Source of the DNA: Sphingosinicella sp041621755
GTDB taxonomy: Bacteria; Pseudomonadota; Alphaproteobacteria; Sphingomonadales; Sphingomonadaceae
DNA: 34,393 nt
Reading direction: 5' to 3'
Assembly: GCA_041621755.1 (NCBI GenBank)
Contig: JBFKAE010000014.1
Span: 1 to 34,393, forward strand
The notes beneath the pieces were generated by a model that saw only the letters and a program-made list of their open reading frames with translations, was not told the origin of the DNA and ran no database searches. The position numbers were made by a program, and so were the translations under genes. Numbering within the stretch: position 1 is the first letter of the stretch; the number at the start of each line of letters is the position of its first letter. Shown one piece after another: positions 25,902 through 33,354 of this stretch.

Positions 25902-26068
25902 TGAATACCCTCCAAAAAATAAAACACGTCTGTATGAAAGCTGTTGAACTTAAACGCCGCCTCGTGCACTTCAATGCGTGAGGCAGTTAGCCGAACATGC
26001 TGATTGTCGCAACAAGGCTGCGCCATGCGGCTTGTCGGACGGTATATCGCACGATGAGGTAATACGAC
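25902..26068. promoter_or_regulatory. Divergent intergenic region with a strong hairpin
   Basis: This 167-base gap separates the minus-strand epimerase from the plus-strand transferase. It includes an inverted repeat at 25959-25984: ten pairs with a six-base loop. Two of the pairs are G-T in DNA, so the stem forms fully only as plus-strand RNA, with G-U wobbles, which suggests a leader of the downstream gene. No promoter boxes are clear. Confidence 0.4.
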
Positions 26069-27121
26069 GTGACACTGGGCCAATTAAACCTCCTCACGGT
26101 GATTGCGGCAATTTTGACAGCACTCGTAATTGGCATCAATGCGCAGGGTGTTGGCCGGTTCATCGGGCTTCTCGACTACCCCGACCCCAGTGGTGGTCGC
26201 AAGCGTCACCAACGCGTTACGCCGCTGGTTGGAGGACTTGCCGTTATTGTTGCGTTCGAGCTGGCGGCTGTTGCGCTGCTGACATTGCTTGATCAGGATT
26301 CTGCCTATTTTGACTGGCAGGTTGGCTGGATCGCGTTCGCGGCAGGCGTTATGAGCCTTGTCGGTCTTGCGGATGACAGGTTTTCGTTGTCGCCGAATAT
26401 TCGCCTTGCCGTAGCGTTTTCCGTGCTGATGATTACCATCGTCGAGGCACCGGATTTTCGTATTGAGTTTCTGCGCTTTTCCGGAGTGGATGAGTTGATG
26501 ATCCTGCCAATGTGGGCGAGCATTGCCTTCACGTTGCTTTGTCTGATTGGCCTGCTGAACGCGGTCAATATGGCCGATGGCAAGGATGGGCTTGTTATCA
26601 CTCTGTCGCTGATCTGGACCGGGGTTTTGTTCGTGCGCAATCCAGCGTCCTTTGATCCCATGTTGTTTGCGGTTGCAGGCAGTCTTGTTGTTTTGCTGTT
26701 GTTCAATCTGCGCGGAAAGCTGTTCCTCGGCGATGGCGGAAGTTATGGAATTTCGGCGATCTTCGGTTTGCTCGTCATCTATGCCTATAATCACAGCTTT
26801 GCGGCCTTTGGCGCAGAGCAGGTTGCGATCATGTTTCTTATTCCTGTGCTCGATACGGTTCGGCTCATGACCTGGCGCGTGCGCCACGGCAGGTCGCCGT
26901 TCGCTGGCGATCGCAACCATCTACATCATTATATTGCGGCGCGCTGGGGGTGGCCAGAAGGTCTTGTTATTTATGGTGGAATCGTTGCTTTGCCAAACAT
27001 ATTGGCGGTGCTGTTTCCCGATCTCAGCCTTGTCTGGCTGGCGCTATGTTTCGCGCTCTATGCCGGTACATTGAAGCTTTCTGCCCAGCGCGGCACATTT
27101 GTCGCGGGATTTTCCGGTTGA
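26069..27121 (+). CDS. Undecaprenyl-phosphate sugar-1-phosphate transferase (MraY/WecA family)
   Basis: A 350-residue polytopic inner-membrane protein with about ten hydrophobic segments. It transfers a sugar-1-phosphate from a UDP-sugar to undecaprenyl phosphate, the first step of O-antigen or exopolysaccharide units. Family motifs are KRHQRVTPLVGGLA (about 45-58), the Asp pair 102-103 in ADDRFSLSP, NAVNMADGKDGL, LFLGDGGS and the late His-rich DRNHLHHY. The VNMADGKDGL and HLHH features fit WecA-type enzymes better than MraY. The start is GTG at 26069 with GAGG about ten bases upstream. tRNA-Gln lies 67 bases downstream. Confidence 0.9.
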   Translation: MTLGQLNLLTVIAAILTALVIGINAQGVGRFIGLLDYPDPSGGRKRHQRVTPLVGGLAVIVAFELAAVALLTLLDQDSAYFDWQVGWIAFAAGVMSLVGLADDRFSLSPNIRLAVAFSVLMITIVEAPDFRIEFLRFSGVDELMILPMWASIAFTLLCLIGLLNAVNMADGKDGLVITLSLIWTGVLFVRNPASFDPMLFAVAGSLVVLLLFNLRGKLFLGDGGSYGISAIFGLLVIYAYNHSFAAFGAEQVAIMFLIPVLDTVRLMTWRVRHGRSPFAGDRNHLHHYIAARWGWPEGLVIYGGIVALPNILAVLFPDLSLVWLALCFALYAGTLKLSAQRGTFVAGFSG

Positions 27122-27188
27122 AGCCCTTCCAATGTCAGATTCTGCAGCTATATTGCGCCCCGCTGTGCAAGGGCCTGTGGCCCGATAT

Positions 27189-27263
27189 TGGGGCGTAGCC
27201 AAGCGGTAAGGCAGCGGTTTTTGGTATCGCCATGCGGAGGTTCGAATCCTCCCGCCCCAGCCA
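27189..27263 (+). tRNA. tRNA-Gln (anticodon TTG)
   Basis: A 75-base cloverleaf including an encoded CCA. The acceptor stem pairs TGGGGCG (27189-27195) with CGCCCCA (27253-27259). The D-arm contains GCCAAGCGGTAAGGC, the anticodon stem pairs GCGGT with ATCGC around a loop TTTTGGT (anticodon TTG), and the T-arm is GGAGG-TTCGAAT-CCTCC. The discriminator base is G. TTG reads CAA glutamine codons. The downstream DNA changes character, so this is a possible integration point. Confidence 0.96.
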
Positions 27264-27676
27264 GTTTTGAAATATAATTACTATTCAATGGTTTGCGGAT
27301 TGTCCAAGCTCAAATATGGGGCGGTTTACAGGCAACTATCCCAGCATGACACGTGCCGCCACAATTCCGCGATAGAGCTGCTATCGGGCGCATTCGCGCC
27401 TTGCCATGGACCAAATCCATCTGCGTCACGGGCATGCATTTCATGGGACCTTGACCCTATGAGGTTTCGGATATTCGGGGGATGCCTTCGGTTGGCGTTG
27501 GCCAAGTCTACGGCGATGTTGTGGCGTGCTGATCGTAGTCGATTCCTTGGGCCAATCCCCTCAGGTCCGCCAAATTTCAGTTAAGCATGGCACAAGCATT
27601 CTAGATCGTTTAGCGCATCGACTGGGCCTGAATCAGAATCAGGGTTTTGTGGCGGTCTGGGGCAAAGGTTAATCGA
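27264..27676. other. 413-base region without a supportable gene, between tRNA-Gln and sbtA
   Basis: Frames here (for example 27267-27584) have no recognisable similarity, unusual residue composition and no ribosome-binding site, so I see no gene. The stretch contains an element at 27430-27463 that resembles one downstream of sbtB, and a weak five-pair hairpin CCTGA/TCAGG at 27627-27643 followed by GTTTTG. It should also hold the sbtA promoter. Confidence 0.5.
27430..27463 (+). repeat. Imperfect flanking repeat, left copy
   Basis: Sequence reading GGGCAT, then a TTCATGGGACCTTGACCCT core ending in ATGAG. It resembles the segment at 28975-29003, with several mismatches and small gaps. It may be a remnant of a mobile element or a shared regulatory motif. 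Confidence 0.3.
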
Positions 27677-28633
27677 ATGAATGGAATTGAATCTCTTCTC
27701 TCTCCAGTTATCCTCTTTTTTGTTCTCGGGGCCGCCGCCGCGTTTGCCCGATCTGACCTGGCCATCCCCGAATCGATCGCCAAGGGTATGTCGCTTTATC
27801 TGATGGCTGCCATCGGATTGAAGGGCGGCAAGGAAATCGCAGAACTGGGATTCTCCACTGAAATACTTGTTGCCGCATTCGCTGGCATTGTTCTCAGCTT
27901 CATTCTTCCACTTCCTGCCTTTTTTGCTCTGCGGAAGTTTGGCAGGCTTGATCCACTCAATGCTGCTGCGTGCTCGGCTCATTACGGATCTGTCAGCGTC
28001 GTCACTTTTGTAGCGGGCATGGAAGTGCTGTCGTCCGCTGGAATGCCACCTGCCGGCTATATGGTCGCCGTATTGGCGCTGATGGAAACGCCAGCAATAA
28101 TTGTGGGATTACTGTTAGCCAAGCGAACGGGCGGTGTCACCAGAACTGGCGGTCTGTTTCATGAGACGGTTCTGAATGGATCAGTGGTTTTGCTACTTGG
28201 GAGCTTCATGATCGGATTGGTGATCGGGAAAGACGGTTTTGTCCCTATCGCCCCGGTGTTCGAGCTGGCGTTCCGCGGCGTATTATGCCTGTTTTTGCTG
28301 GACATGGGCCTGGTCGCAGCGCGGCGATTGCGCGATGCTCGAGCGTTGACTTGGAGAGTCGCCAGCCTGGGTGTTTTGTTGCCAATCTTCAATGGCACGA
28401 TTGGCGTTCTGCTCGGTGCGAGCATAGGATTGGATGTTGGCACCACAGTGGCTCTGGGCATCCTTGCCGGAAGTGCTTCATATATCGCCGTACCTGCTGT
28501 CATGCGTATGGCGTTGCCACAAGCTGATCCTGGTCTTTATCTGGGGCTGTCACTAGCCGTGACTTTCCCTTTCAACATCATTTTTGGTATCACACTTTAC
28601 ACCTTTATTGCGACGAGGATCATTGGATTATGA
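27677..28633 (+). CDS. sbtA: SbtA-type sodium-dependent bicarbonate transporter
   Basis: A 318-residue inner-membrane protein of the SbtA (DUF897) family, which imports bicarbonate with sodium in cyanobacteria and some other bacteria. It is almost entirely hydrophobic segments (about ten), with two internal inverted halves. Characteristic parts are SPVILFFVLGAAAAFARSDL, the SLYLMAAIGLKGG segment, ACSAHYGSVSVVTF in the first half and AGSASYIAVPAVMRMALPQADPGLYL in the second. The ATG at 27677 has AAGG about nine bases upstream; an in-frame start ten codons earlier is less likely. It is translationally coupled to a PII-like gene. In a heterotroph it may serve anaplerotic carboxylation or pH balance. 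Confidence 0.9.
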   Translation: MNGIESLLSPVILFFVLGAAAAFARSDLAIPESIAKGMSLYLMAAIGLKGGKEIAELGFSTEILVAAFAGIVLSFILPLPAFFALRKFGRLDPLNAAACSAHYGSVSVVTFVAGMEVLSSAGMPPAGYMVAVLALMETPAIIVGLLLAKRTGGVTRTGGLFHETVLNGSVVLLLGSFMIGLVIGKDGFVPIAPVFELAFRGVLCLFLLDMGLVAARRLRDARALTWRVASLGVLLPIFNGTIGVLLGASIGLDVGTTVALGILAGSASYIAVPAVMRMALPQADPGLYLGLSLAVTFPFNIIFGITLYTFIATRIIGL

Positions 28634-28941
28634 CGGAAATTGTGCAGCGTCGTCGTATTGAAGTTCTGGTTGACGCGCCACTCGCAAGGCGTGTCGTTGA
28701 GGTTGCAAAGTCCGTAGGAATCGTAGGCTACACCGTCTTGCCAACCCTCGAGGGCGAAGGAACTCATGGCCATTGGTCTGACGATCAGGTGAGCGGTGCA
28801 CTTGCAAAGGTTCTGTTCCTTAGTGTCACATCCGAACCCAAGGCAAAAGCGTTCATGGAAGCCATTGAGCCGCTGCTTGAAAGTCATGGGCTGGTCTTTT
28901 TGCTCAGCACAGTAGACGTAATTCGGGGCAAGAAATTTTAG
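28630..28941 (+). CDS. sbtB: SbtB-like PII-family signalling protein
   Basis: A 103-residue protein of the PII-like superfamily. It overlaps the sbtA stop by four bases (ATGA), and this pairing plus the ferredoxin-like pattern IEVLVDAPLARRVVEVAKSVGIVGYTVLPTLEG...VLFLSVTSEPKAKAFMEAIEPLLE supports SbtB. In cyanobacteria SbtB trimers bind cAMP, AMP or ATP and control SbtA. The T-loop region here is about residues 38-56 (TLEGEGTHGHWSDDQVSGA). The C-terminus ends in RGKKF and lacks the redox CxxxxxC extension seen in many cyanobacterial copies. Nucleotide specificity is not readable. Confidence 0.83.
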   Translation: MTEIVQRRRIEVLVDAPLARRVVEVAKSVGIVGYTVLPTLEGEGTHGHWSDDQVSGALAKVLFLSVTSEPKAKAFMEAIEPLLESHGLVFLLSTVDVIRGKKF

Positions 28942-29754
28942 GTCTGTACCTCAGACCCAGATCATTCGCGCAGCGGGCATTCAATGAGTCCTGACCCTGA
29001 GAGATAGTCAAACACATGCCTTTTGGGGAGGCTGTTTTCGAATCTGCACTTTTTCTAAACCGATTGAAGGCATGGCTGGTCGCGATACTCATAAACTGTA
29101 ATATATTATTTAATTTCAATAAGTTATTCTTGGTTTGAGGGGGCGCTGTCTCGCCATGTTTTCTGCTGCCGCGCTTGGTCGTCTTGACTGCGCAGTGGAT
29201 TTGTCTTGGGCGTTCGGGTTCTTATGCCTATTGGAACGCACTGCAAATTGACGGTTTGAACGGGCGCAGACCAGAATCGTACAAGATCGCTCCAAAACGG
29301 TCAGGGCCAATGCTTTTACAAGGGCAGGCGCTGCTGGAGTGTGTCGCATTTTGGTTTTTTACTTGCTCTGATTATGCCGATTTTCTCTTAGTTTCTAAAG
29401 AGATGAGCTGTGATCTGCCCATAAACATGGGGGGCGCAAGCTTACCAAATATTAGGGCTAAAATGGTGTTATTGTTTACATGCTCTTAAATCTCGACAAA
29501 GCTACGGGCGAAACAGCGCCTGTGAAAAGGGATACGACGACAAGAATGCAGTGGAATTGGGAAAGGCGATATTTCAAGTCAGCGTTTGATAACAAAATGA
29601 TTGCTGTCATGATGACATTGCCTGCTGGTTGTTTTGTACTGATATCGAATATTGTTGGTGCATATCTCATGCGATTTCGGGCTGCTATGACTTGCCGGGC
29701 GTATTGCCCCGAGGGTAGTGCACGCGTCGGGTTCGCTTGTTCAAAGGCAATCCG
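28942..29754. other. 813-base region without a supportable gene
   Basis: A long, AT-richer gap downstream of sbtB. Frames at 29175-29489 (+), 29480-29758 (+) and 29116-29349 (-) have no family features, no ribosome-binding sites and odd composition, so I do not call genes. A short hairpin GGTCTG/CAGACC (28941-28957) starts at the sbtB stop without a T run. A palindrome TAATATATTA lies at 29099-29108 in an AT-rich patch. The end probably contains the deacetylase promoter. Decayed genes or a small RNA are possible. Confidence 0.5.
28975..29003 (+). repeat. Imperfect flanking repeat, right copy
   Basis: Reads GGGCATTCAATGAG followed by TCCTGACCCTGAGAG. It aligns with the 27430-27463 segment in the GGGCAT, TTCA and CCT-GACCCT parts, with gaps. 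The two copies bracket sbtAB in the same orientation. Confidence 0.3.
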
Positions 29755-30768
29755 TTGAAACAGGTGGTGCTGAACCTGATCCGCGGTTGCGGTGGTTTTG
29801 CGCTGGCCAGGGCGCTGACCCGGGGTAAGTTACGCATACTCTGCTATCATGGCCTCTGGACCATAGACACCGCGCCATTCGGCAACCGGCTGTTTGTGCC
29901 GGCGAAGATGTTCGAGGAGCGGATGCGCTGGCTGGCCGCTTCACCTTATCCGATCCTGCCGCTTGATGAAGCTATGGACATGTTGGCCGAAGATCGGGTG
30001 CCGCCCGGTGGAACGGTCATTACGATCGATGATGGTTGGGCATCAACCTATACACATATGTTGCCGGTTCTTGAGGCGCTTCGGTTGCCCTCGACGGTCT
30101 ATGTCTCGACCTATTATGTGGAAAATAACGGGCCGGTGGCAAATGTTGTGGCCAATTTTCTAGCCAGTCGCGTGTCGACAGGCCGATATGATTTGTCGGG
30201 CGTTCTGCCCGGTCTTGATGCACCGTTTACGGTAAATGACGCCGCCAGTCGTGCTCTGTTGAAAAAGCAACTGCGTGCGGCGGTTGACGATGTTGGCTTT
30301 GAAGAGCGCTGCGCCGGGCTTGCCGAAGTGGCCAGACGGCTTGATCTTGGTCCCGAGCCTTGGTGGAGCGAACGGCAATTTCACTTGATGCGGCCCGAAG
30401 AGCTGGAGGACGCAGCACGGCGTGGCATGGATATTCAGTTGCATACGCATCGCCACAGGGAATTGGACAAATTCGTTGAGGAGTTGCCGCAGGAGTTGAA
30501 GGACAATAGTGCGGCATTGGCACGCAGTCTTGGTGACGATCAAAAATTCGAGCATTTCTGCTATCCAAGCGGGCGGTTCGACGAAACGGCAGAAACGATT
30601 CTGGCGAAAGCGGGCGTAAAGTCGGCAACGCTGGTTGATGAAGGGCTGAATGCGCCTGACGCAAACCCGTATCGACTGCGCCGTTTTCTCGATGGGAGAA
30701 CGGTGACAATAGCAAGTATCGAGGCCTATCTGTCAGGCGCGCTCGACATCGCCGACCTGCTGCGCTAA
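29755..30768 (+). CDS. NodB-type polysaccharide deacetylase
   Basis: A 337-residue carbohydrate esterase family 4-like enzyme, which removes acetyl groups from N-acetyl sugars of a glycan. The metal-site motifs are visible: TIDDG with Asp92 and Asp93, HTHRH with His230 and His234, and FCYPSGRF, plus LCYHGLW near the start. There is no clear signal peptide, so it may act on a lipid-linked precursor at the cytoplasmic side or be exported otherwise. The TTG at 29755 is preferred because AAAGG lies seven bases upstream (29743-29747); an in-frame TTG at 29737 lacks a ribosome-binding site. It follows a long gene-poor gap. Confidence 0.85.
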   Translation: MKQVVLNLIRGCGGFALARALTRGKLRILCYHGLWTIDTAPFGNRLFVPAKMFEERMRWLAASPYPILPLDEAMDMLAEDRVPPGGTVITIDDGWASTYTHMLPVLEALRLPSTVYVSTYYVENNGPVANVVANFLASRVSTGRYDLSGVLPGLDAPFTVNDAASRALLKKQLRAAVDDVGFEERCAGLAEVARRLDLGPEPWWSERQFHLMRPEELEDAARRGMDIQLHTHRHRELDKFVEELPQELKDNSAALARSLGDDQKFEHFCYPSGRFDETAETILAKAGVKSATLVDEGLNAPDANPYRLRRFLDGRTVTIASIEAYLSGALDIADLLR

Positions 30769-30818
30769 ACGCGCGCAGAATCCCGAACCAAAACCGAATT
30801 TGTGAAAGAGACGCCGTA

Positions 30819-32501
30819 ATGGCTGGCTACCAGTATAGTTATGTGATGAAGGGCCTTTCCAAGACCTTCCCCGGAGCACCGAAACCTGTGCTCAACAATA
30901 TCCACCTGCAATTCCTGCCGGGTACGAAGATTGCCATTATCGGGCCAAATGGCGCGGGCAAATCGACGCTGATGAAAATCATGGCCGGGATGGACAAGGA
31001 ATATTCGGGCGAGGCCTGGGCGGCAGAGGGCGTGCGCGTTGGCTATCTTGCGCAGGAACCGCAGCTTGATCCCAAAAAGGACGTGCGCGGCAACGTTATG
31101 GATGGCGTTCGCGGCGTGGCGGACATGATGGACCGCTTCAACGAGATCTCCGCGATCATGGGTGATCCGCCCGAAGACGCGGATTTTGATGCGCTTATGG
31201 CTGAAATGGGTGATCTTCAGGAGAAAATCGACGCCGTTGACGGCTGGACGCTCGATAATCAGCTTGAAATCGCTATGGATGCGCTGCGTTGCCCGCCCGG
31301 TGACGCCAATGTCGAAAGCCTGTCTGGCGGTGAAAAGCGCCGCGTTGCGCTTTGTCGTCTGTTGCTCGAAAAGCCTGATGTGCTGTTGCTCGATGAGCCG
31401 ACCAACCATCTTGACGCCGAAAGTGTGCAATGGCTGGAAAAACATCTGATTGATTATGCCGGTAACGTCATTCTCGTCACGCACGACCGCTATTTTCTCG
31501 ACAATGTCGTGGGCTGGGTTCTCGAACTCGACCGGGGCAGGGGATTGCCCTTTGAAGGCAATTATTCAAAATGGCTGGAAGGCAAGGCCAAGCGTCTGGA
31601 GCAGGAAGACCGCGAGGACGAAGGTCGTCAGAAAGCCATCAAGGAAGAGCTGGAATGGATTCGTCAGTCGCCAAAAGCGCGGCAGACAAAATCAAAGGCG
31701 CGTATCAAGGCGTTTGACGAACTGGTCGACAAGCAGAACGATCGCCGTCCGGGTGCTGCACAAATTCTGATCCAGACGCCTGAACGGCTTGGTGGCAATG
31801 TCATCGAAGCCAAGGGCCTGACCAAGGGCTATGGCGACAAATTGCTGTTCGACAATCTTGATTTCAACTTGCCGCCCGGCGGTATTGTTGGTGTCATCGG
31901 TGCGAACGGTGCGGGTAAATCCACATTGTTCAAGCTGATTACCGGCGCGGAGCAACCCGATGCGGGGTCGATCAAGGTTGGTGACACTGTCAAGCTTGGC
32001 TATGTTGATCAGAGCCGCGATCATCTCGACCCGAACAAGAATGTCTGGGAAGAGGTTTCGGGCGGGAATGAGCGCTTTTATTTCGGCAAGCACGAGGTCA
32101 ACACGCGGGCCTATGTCGGCGCGTTCAACTTCAAGGGCGGTGACCAGCAGAAAAAAGTCGGTCAGTTGTCAGGCGGTGAGCGCAATCGCGTCCACATGGC
32201 GAAGATGCTGCAAAAGGGCGGTAACGTCCTGCTGCTTGACGAGCCGACCAACGATCTTGACGTGGAAACGCTGCGCGCGCTTGAAGAGGCGCTCGAGAAT
32301 TTTGCCGGTTGCGCCGTGGTGATTTCGCACGACCGCTTTTTTCTCGATCGGCTGGCGACGCATATATTGGCGTTTGAAGGCGACAGCCATGTCGAGTGGT
32401 TTGAAGGCAATTTCGAAGCCTATGAGGAGGACAAGCGGCGCAGGCTCGGCGACGAAGCCGATCGTCCGCACCGTGTAACCTATAGAAAGCTGACGCGTTA
32501 G
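30819..32501 (+). CDS. ettA: Energy-dependent translational throttle EttA (ABC-F)
   Basis: A 560-residue soluble protein with two ABC ATPase domains and no membrane segments; EttA binds the ribosomal E site and gates entry into elongation according to the ATP/ADP ratio. Walker A motifs are GPNGAGKS (42-49) and GANGAGKS (361-368), the signature motifs LSGGEKRRVALC and LSGGERNRVHMAK, and the Walker B motifs LLLDEPTNHLDAESV and LLLDEPTNDLDVETL. Between the domains lies the charged linker SPKARQTKSKARIKAFDELV. The length and the opening YQYSYVMKGLSKTF match EttA. ATG at 30819 has AAAGAGA upstream. Confidence 0.96.
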   Translation: MAGYQYSYVMKGLSKTFPGAPKPVLNNIHLQFLPGTKIAIIGPNGAGKSTLMKIMAGMDKEYSGEAWAAEGVRVGYLAQEPQLDPKKDVRGNVMDGVRGVADMMDRFNEISAIMGDPPEDADFDALMAEMGDLQEKIDAVDGWTLDNQLEIAMDALRCPPGDANVESLSGGEKRRVALCRLLLEKPDVLLLDEPTNHLDAESVQWLEKHLIDYAGNVILVTHDRYFLDNVVGWVLELDRGRGLPFEGNYSKWLEGKAKRLEQEDREDEGRQKAIKEELEWIRQSPKARQTKSKARIKAFDELVDKQNDRRPGAAQILIQTPERLGGNVIEAKGLTKGYGDKLLFDNLDFNLPPGGIVGVIGANGAGKSTLFKLITGAEQPDAGSIKVGDTVKLGYVDQSRDHLDPNKNVWEEVSGGNERFYFGKHEVNTRAYVGAFNFKGGDQQKKVGQLSGGERNRVHMAKMLQKGGNVLLLDEPTNDLDVETLRALEEALENFAGCAVVISHDRFFLDRLATHILAFEGDSHVEWFEGNFEAYEEDKRRRLGDEADRPHRVTYRKLTR

Positions 32502-32520
32502 GCGTGAGGACGTGGCGTAG

Positions 32521-32543
32521 GGAAGGGCTTTAGAAGCCCTTCC
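32521..32543. terminator. Hairpin between convergent ettA and the Tad operon
   Basis: A ten-pair perfect stem GGAAGGGCTT (32521-32530) / AAGCCCTTCC (32534-32543) with a three-base loop. It lies 20 bases after the ettA stop and overlaps the final codons and stop of the minus-strand pilus gene. No immediate T run follows, although TTTTT occurs a few bases later on the plus strand. It may work in both directions. Confidence 0.5.
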
Positions 32544-33354
32544 AGCCATTTTTGCCGCCCGTGCCGCCTTTCTTTTTGCCGTTGCCAGAGCCGGGATCAG
32601 GATCAATATAAGGATCAGGATCAGGGTCGGGACCAGAGCCGCCTCCACCGCCGCCGCCACCTGCGCCTGCGCCGCCGCCGGGGTTGGCCGTGGCAGGGCA
32701 ATTATCGGGCACATTCATGTTCGTGGTGTTGGTGATGTCATTAAGCGCCAGCTCGCGCGCGATGAAGGCGGAGCGGTAGGTGATTTCACGCTCGCTGAAC
32801 ACTGGGGACAATTTCGACAGGAACGAGCTGTCGGAGGGCAGAAACCAGGGAGTGTAACTATATGAAACCTCGGCAAACATGAGATTATTGCCTGAACTTA
32901 TGTTCATGCCGACAATGGTATTGCTAAGACTGCTGTCATTTCTGCCATCGTCCTGAATGCCAATTTCGCTTTCCACATCAAGCTGACCTCGACAACGCTG
33001 CCACCGCACCCAGTTGCCGGTATCGTCGGGGTTTCGCGTGATCGAGCTGAGGATGATGCGGCCATTTTCGTTGAAGTCGTCGAGTGACATTGAAAGCTGC
33101 GCGCCCGTGAACAGGGTTTCGATGTCGGTTTCATCAATGCTCGACTGGAATCGGGCGGTAAGGTCAGCCGTCGATGTTGCAATCTGGCTGATTTGTTGAT
33201 GAGTCAGCATGAGGTGCACAAGCTCCAGCCCACCCAGAAGCGTCATGGTCAGAAAAGGCAAAGCGAGGGCGAATTCGGTGAAGGCGACACCACTTTGCTG
33301 TTCGCGGAGTTCCGCAAAACGTTTGCGTCGAAGCGTCAAGCGTTGTGACATCAT
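32530..33354 (-). CDS. TadE-like pilus protein with Gly/Asp-Pro-rich tail
   Basis: A 274-residue protein with a TadE-type N-terminus: positive cluster (LRRKRFAELREQQSG), then GVAFTEFALALPFLTMTLLGGLELVHLML, a single membrane helix with a Glu at the prepilin-like position. The middle is a periplasmic domain with several Asp and Asn residues. The C-terminus is odd: a run of Gly, then DPDPDPYIDPDPG and a lysine/glycine end. TadE/TadF proteins are pseudopilins of the Flp pilus system. The ATG at 33354 overlaps the upstream stop (ATGA) and has AAGGAG eight bases before it; a GTG three codons earlier is possible. Confidence 0.82.
   Translation of the reverse strand: MMSQRLTLRRKRFAELREQQSGVAFTEFALALPFLTMTLLGGLELVHLMLTHQQISQIATSTADLTARFQSSIDETDIETLFTGAQLSMSLDDFNENGRIILSSITRNPDDTGNWVRWQRCRGQLDVESEIGIQDDGRNDSSLSNTIVGMNISSGNNLMFAEVSYSYTPWFLPSDSSFLSKLSPVFSEREITYRSAFIARELALNDITNTTNMNVPDNCPATANPGGGAGAGGGGGGGGSGPDPDPDPYIDPDPGSGNGKKKGGTGGKNGWKGF
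32594..32632. repeat. Short GGATCA-type repeat tract in a pilus gene
   Basis: GGATCA-type units recur with a GGATCAATATAA interruption, encoding the Asp-Pro repeats near the C-terminus of the TadE-like protein. Such a tract could expand or shrink by slippage. Confidence 0.5.

Noticed and set aside
26084..26920. Minus-strand frame of 278 codons opposite the sugar-1-phosphate transferase
   Set aside because: Shadow of a membrane protein gene; its composition (many Lys, Asn, His, Gln) mirrors hydrophobic codons on the other strand.
27267..27584. Plus-strand frame of 105 codons after tRNA-Gln
   Set aside because: No ribosome-binding site, odd composition and no recognisable similarity; begins only four bases after the tRNA CCA.
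29025..29045. Possible att copy of the tRNA-Gln 3' end (shared TTCGAATC)
   Set aside because: Only eight bases match the T-arm and the flanks do not align; too short to support an attachment site.
29175..29489. Plus-strand frame of 104 codons in the gap before the deacetylase
   Set aside because: No ribosome-binding site or family features; composition differs from real genes in the window.
29480..29758. Plus-strand frame of 92 codons with a hydrophobic stretch
   Set aside because: Overlaps the deacetylase start, lacks a Shine-Dalgarno sequence and has no recognised domain; a chance frame is more likely.
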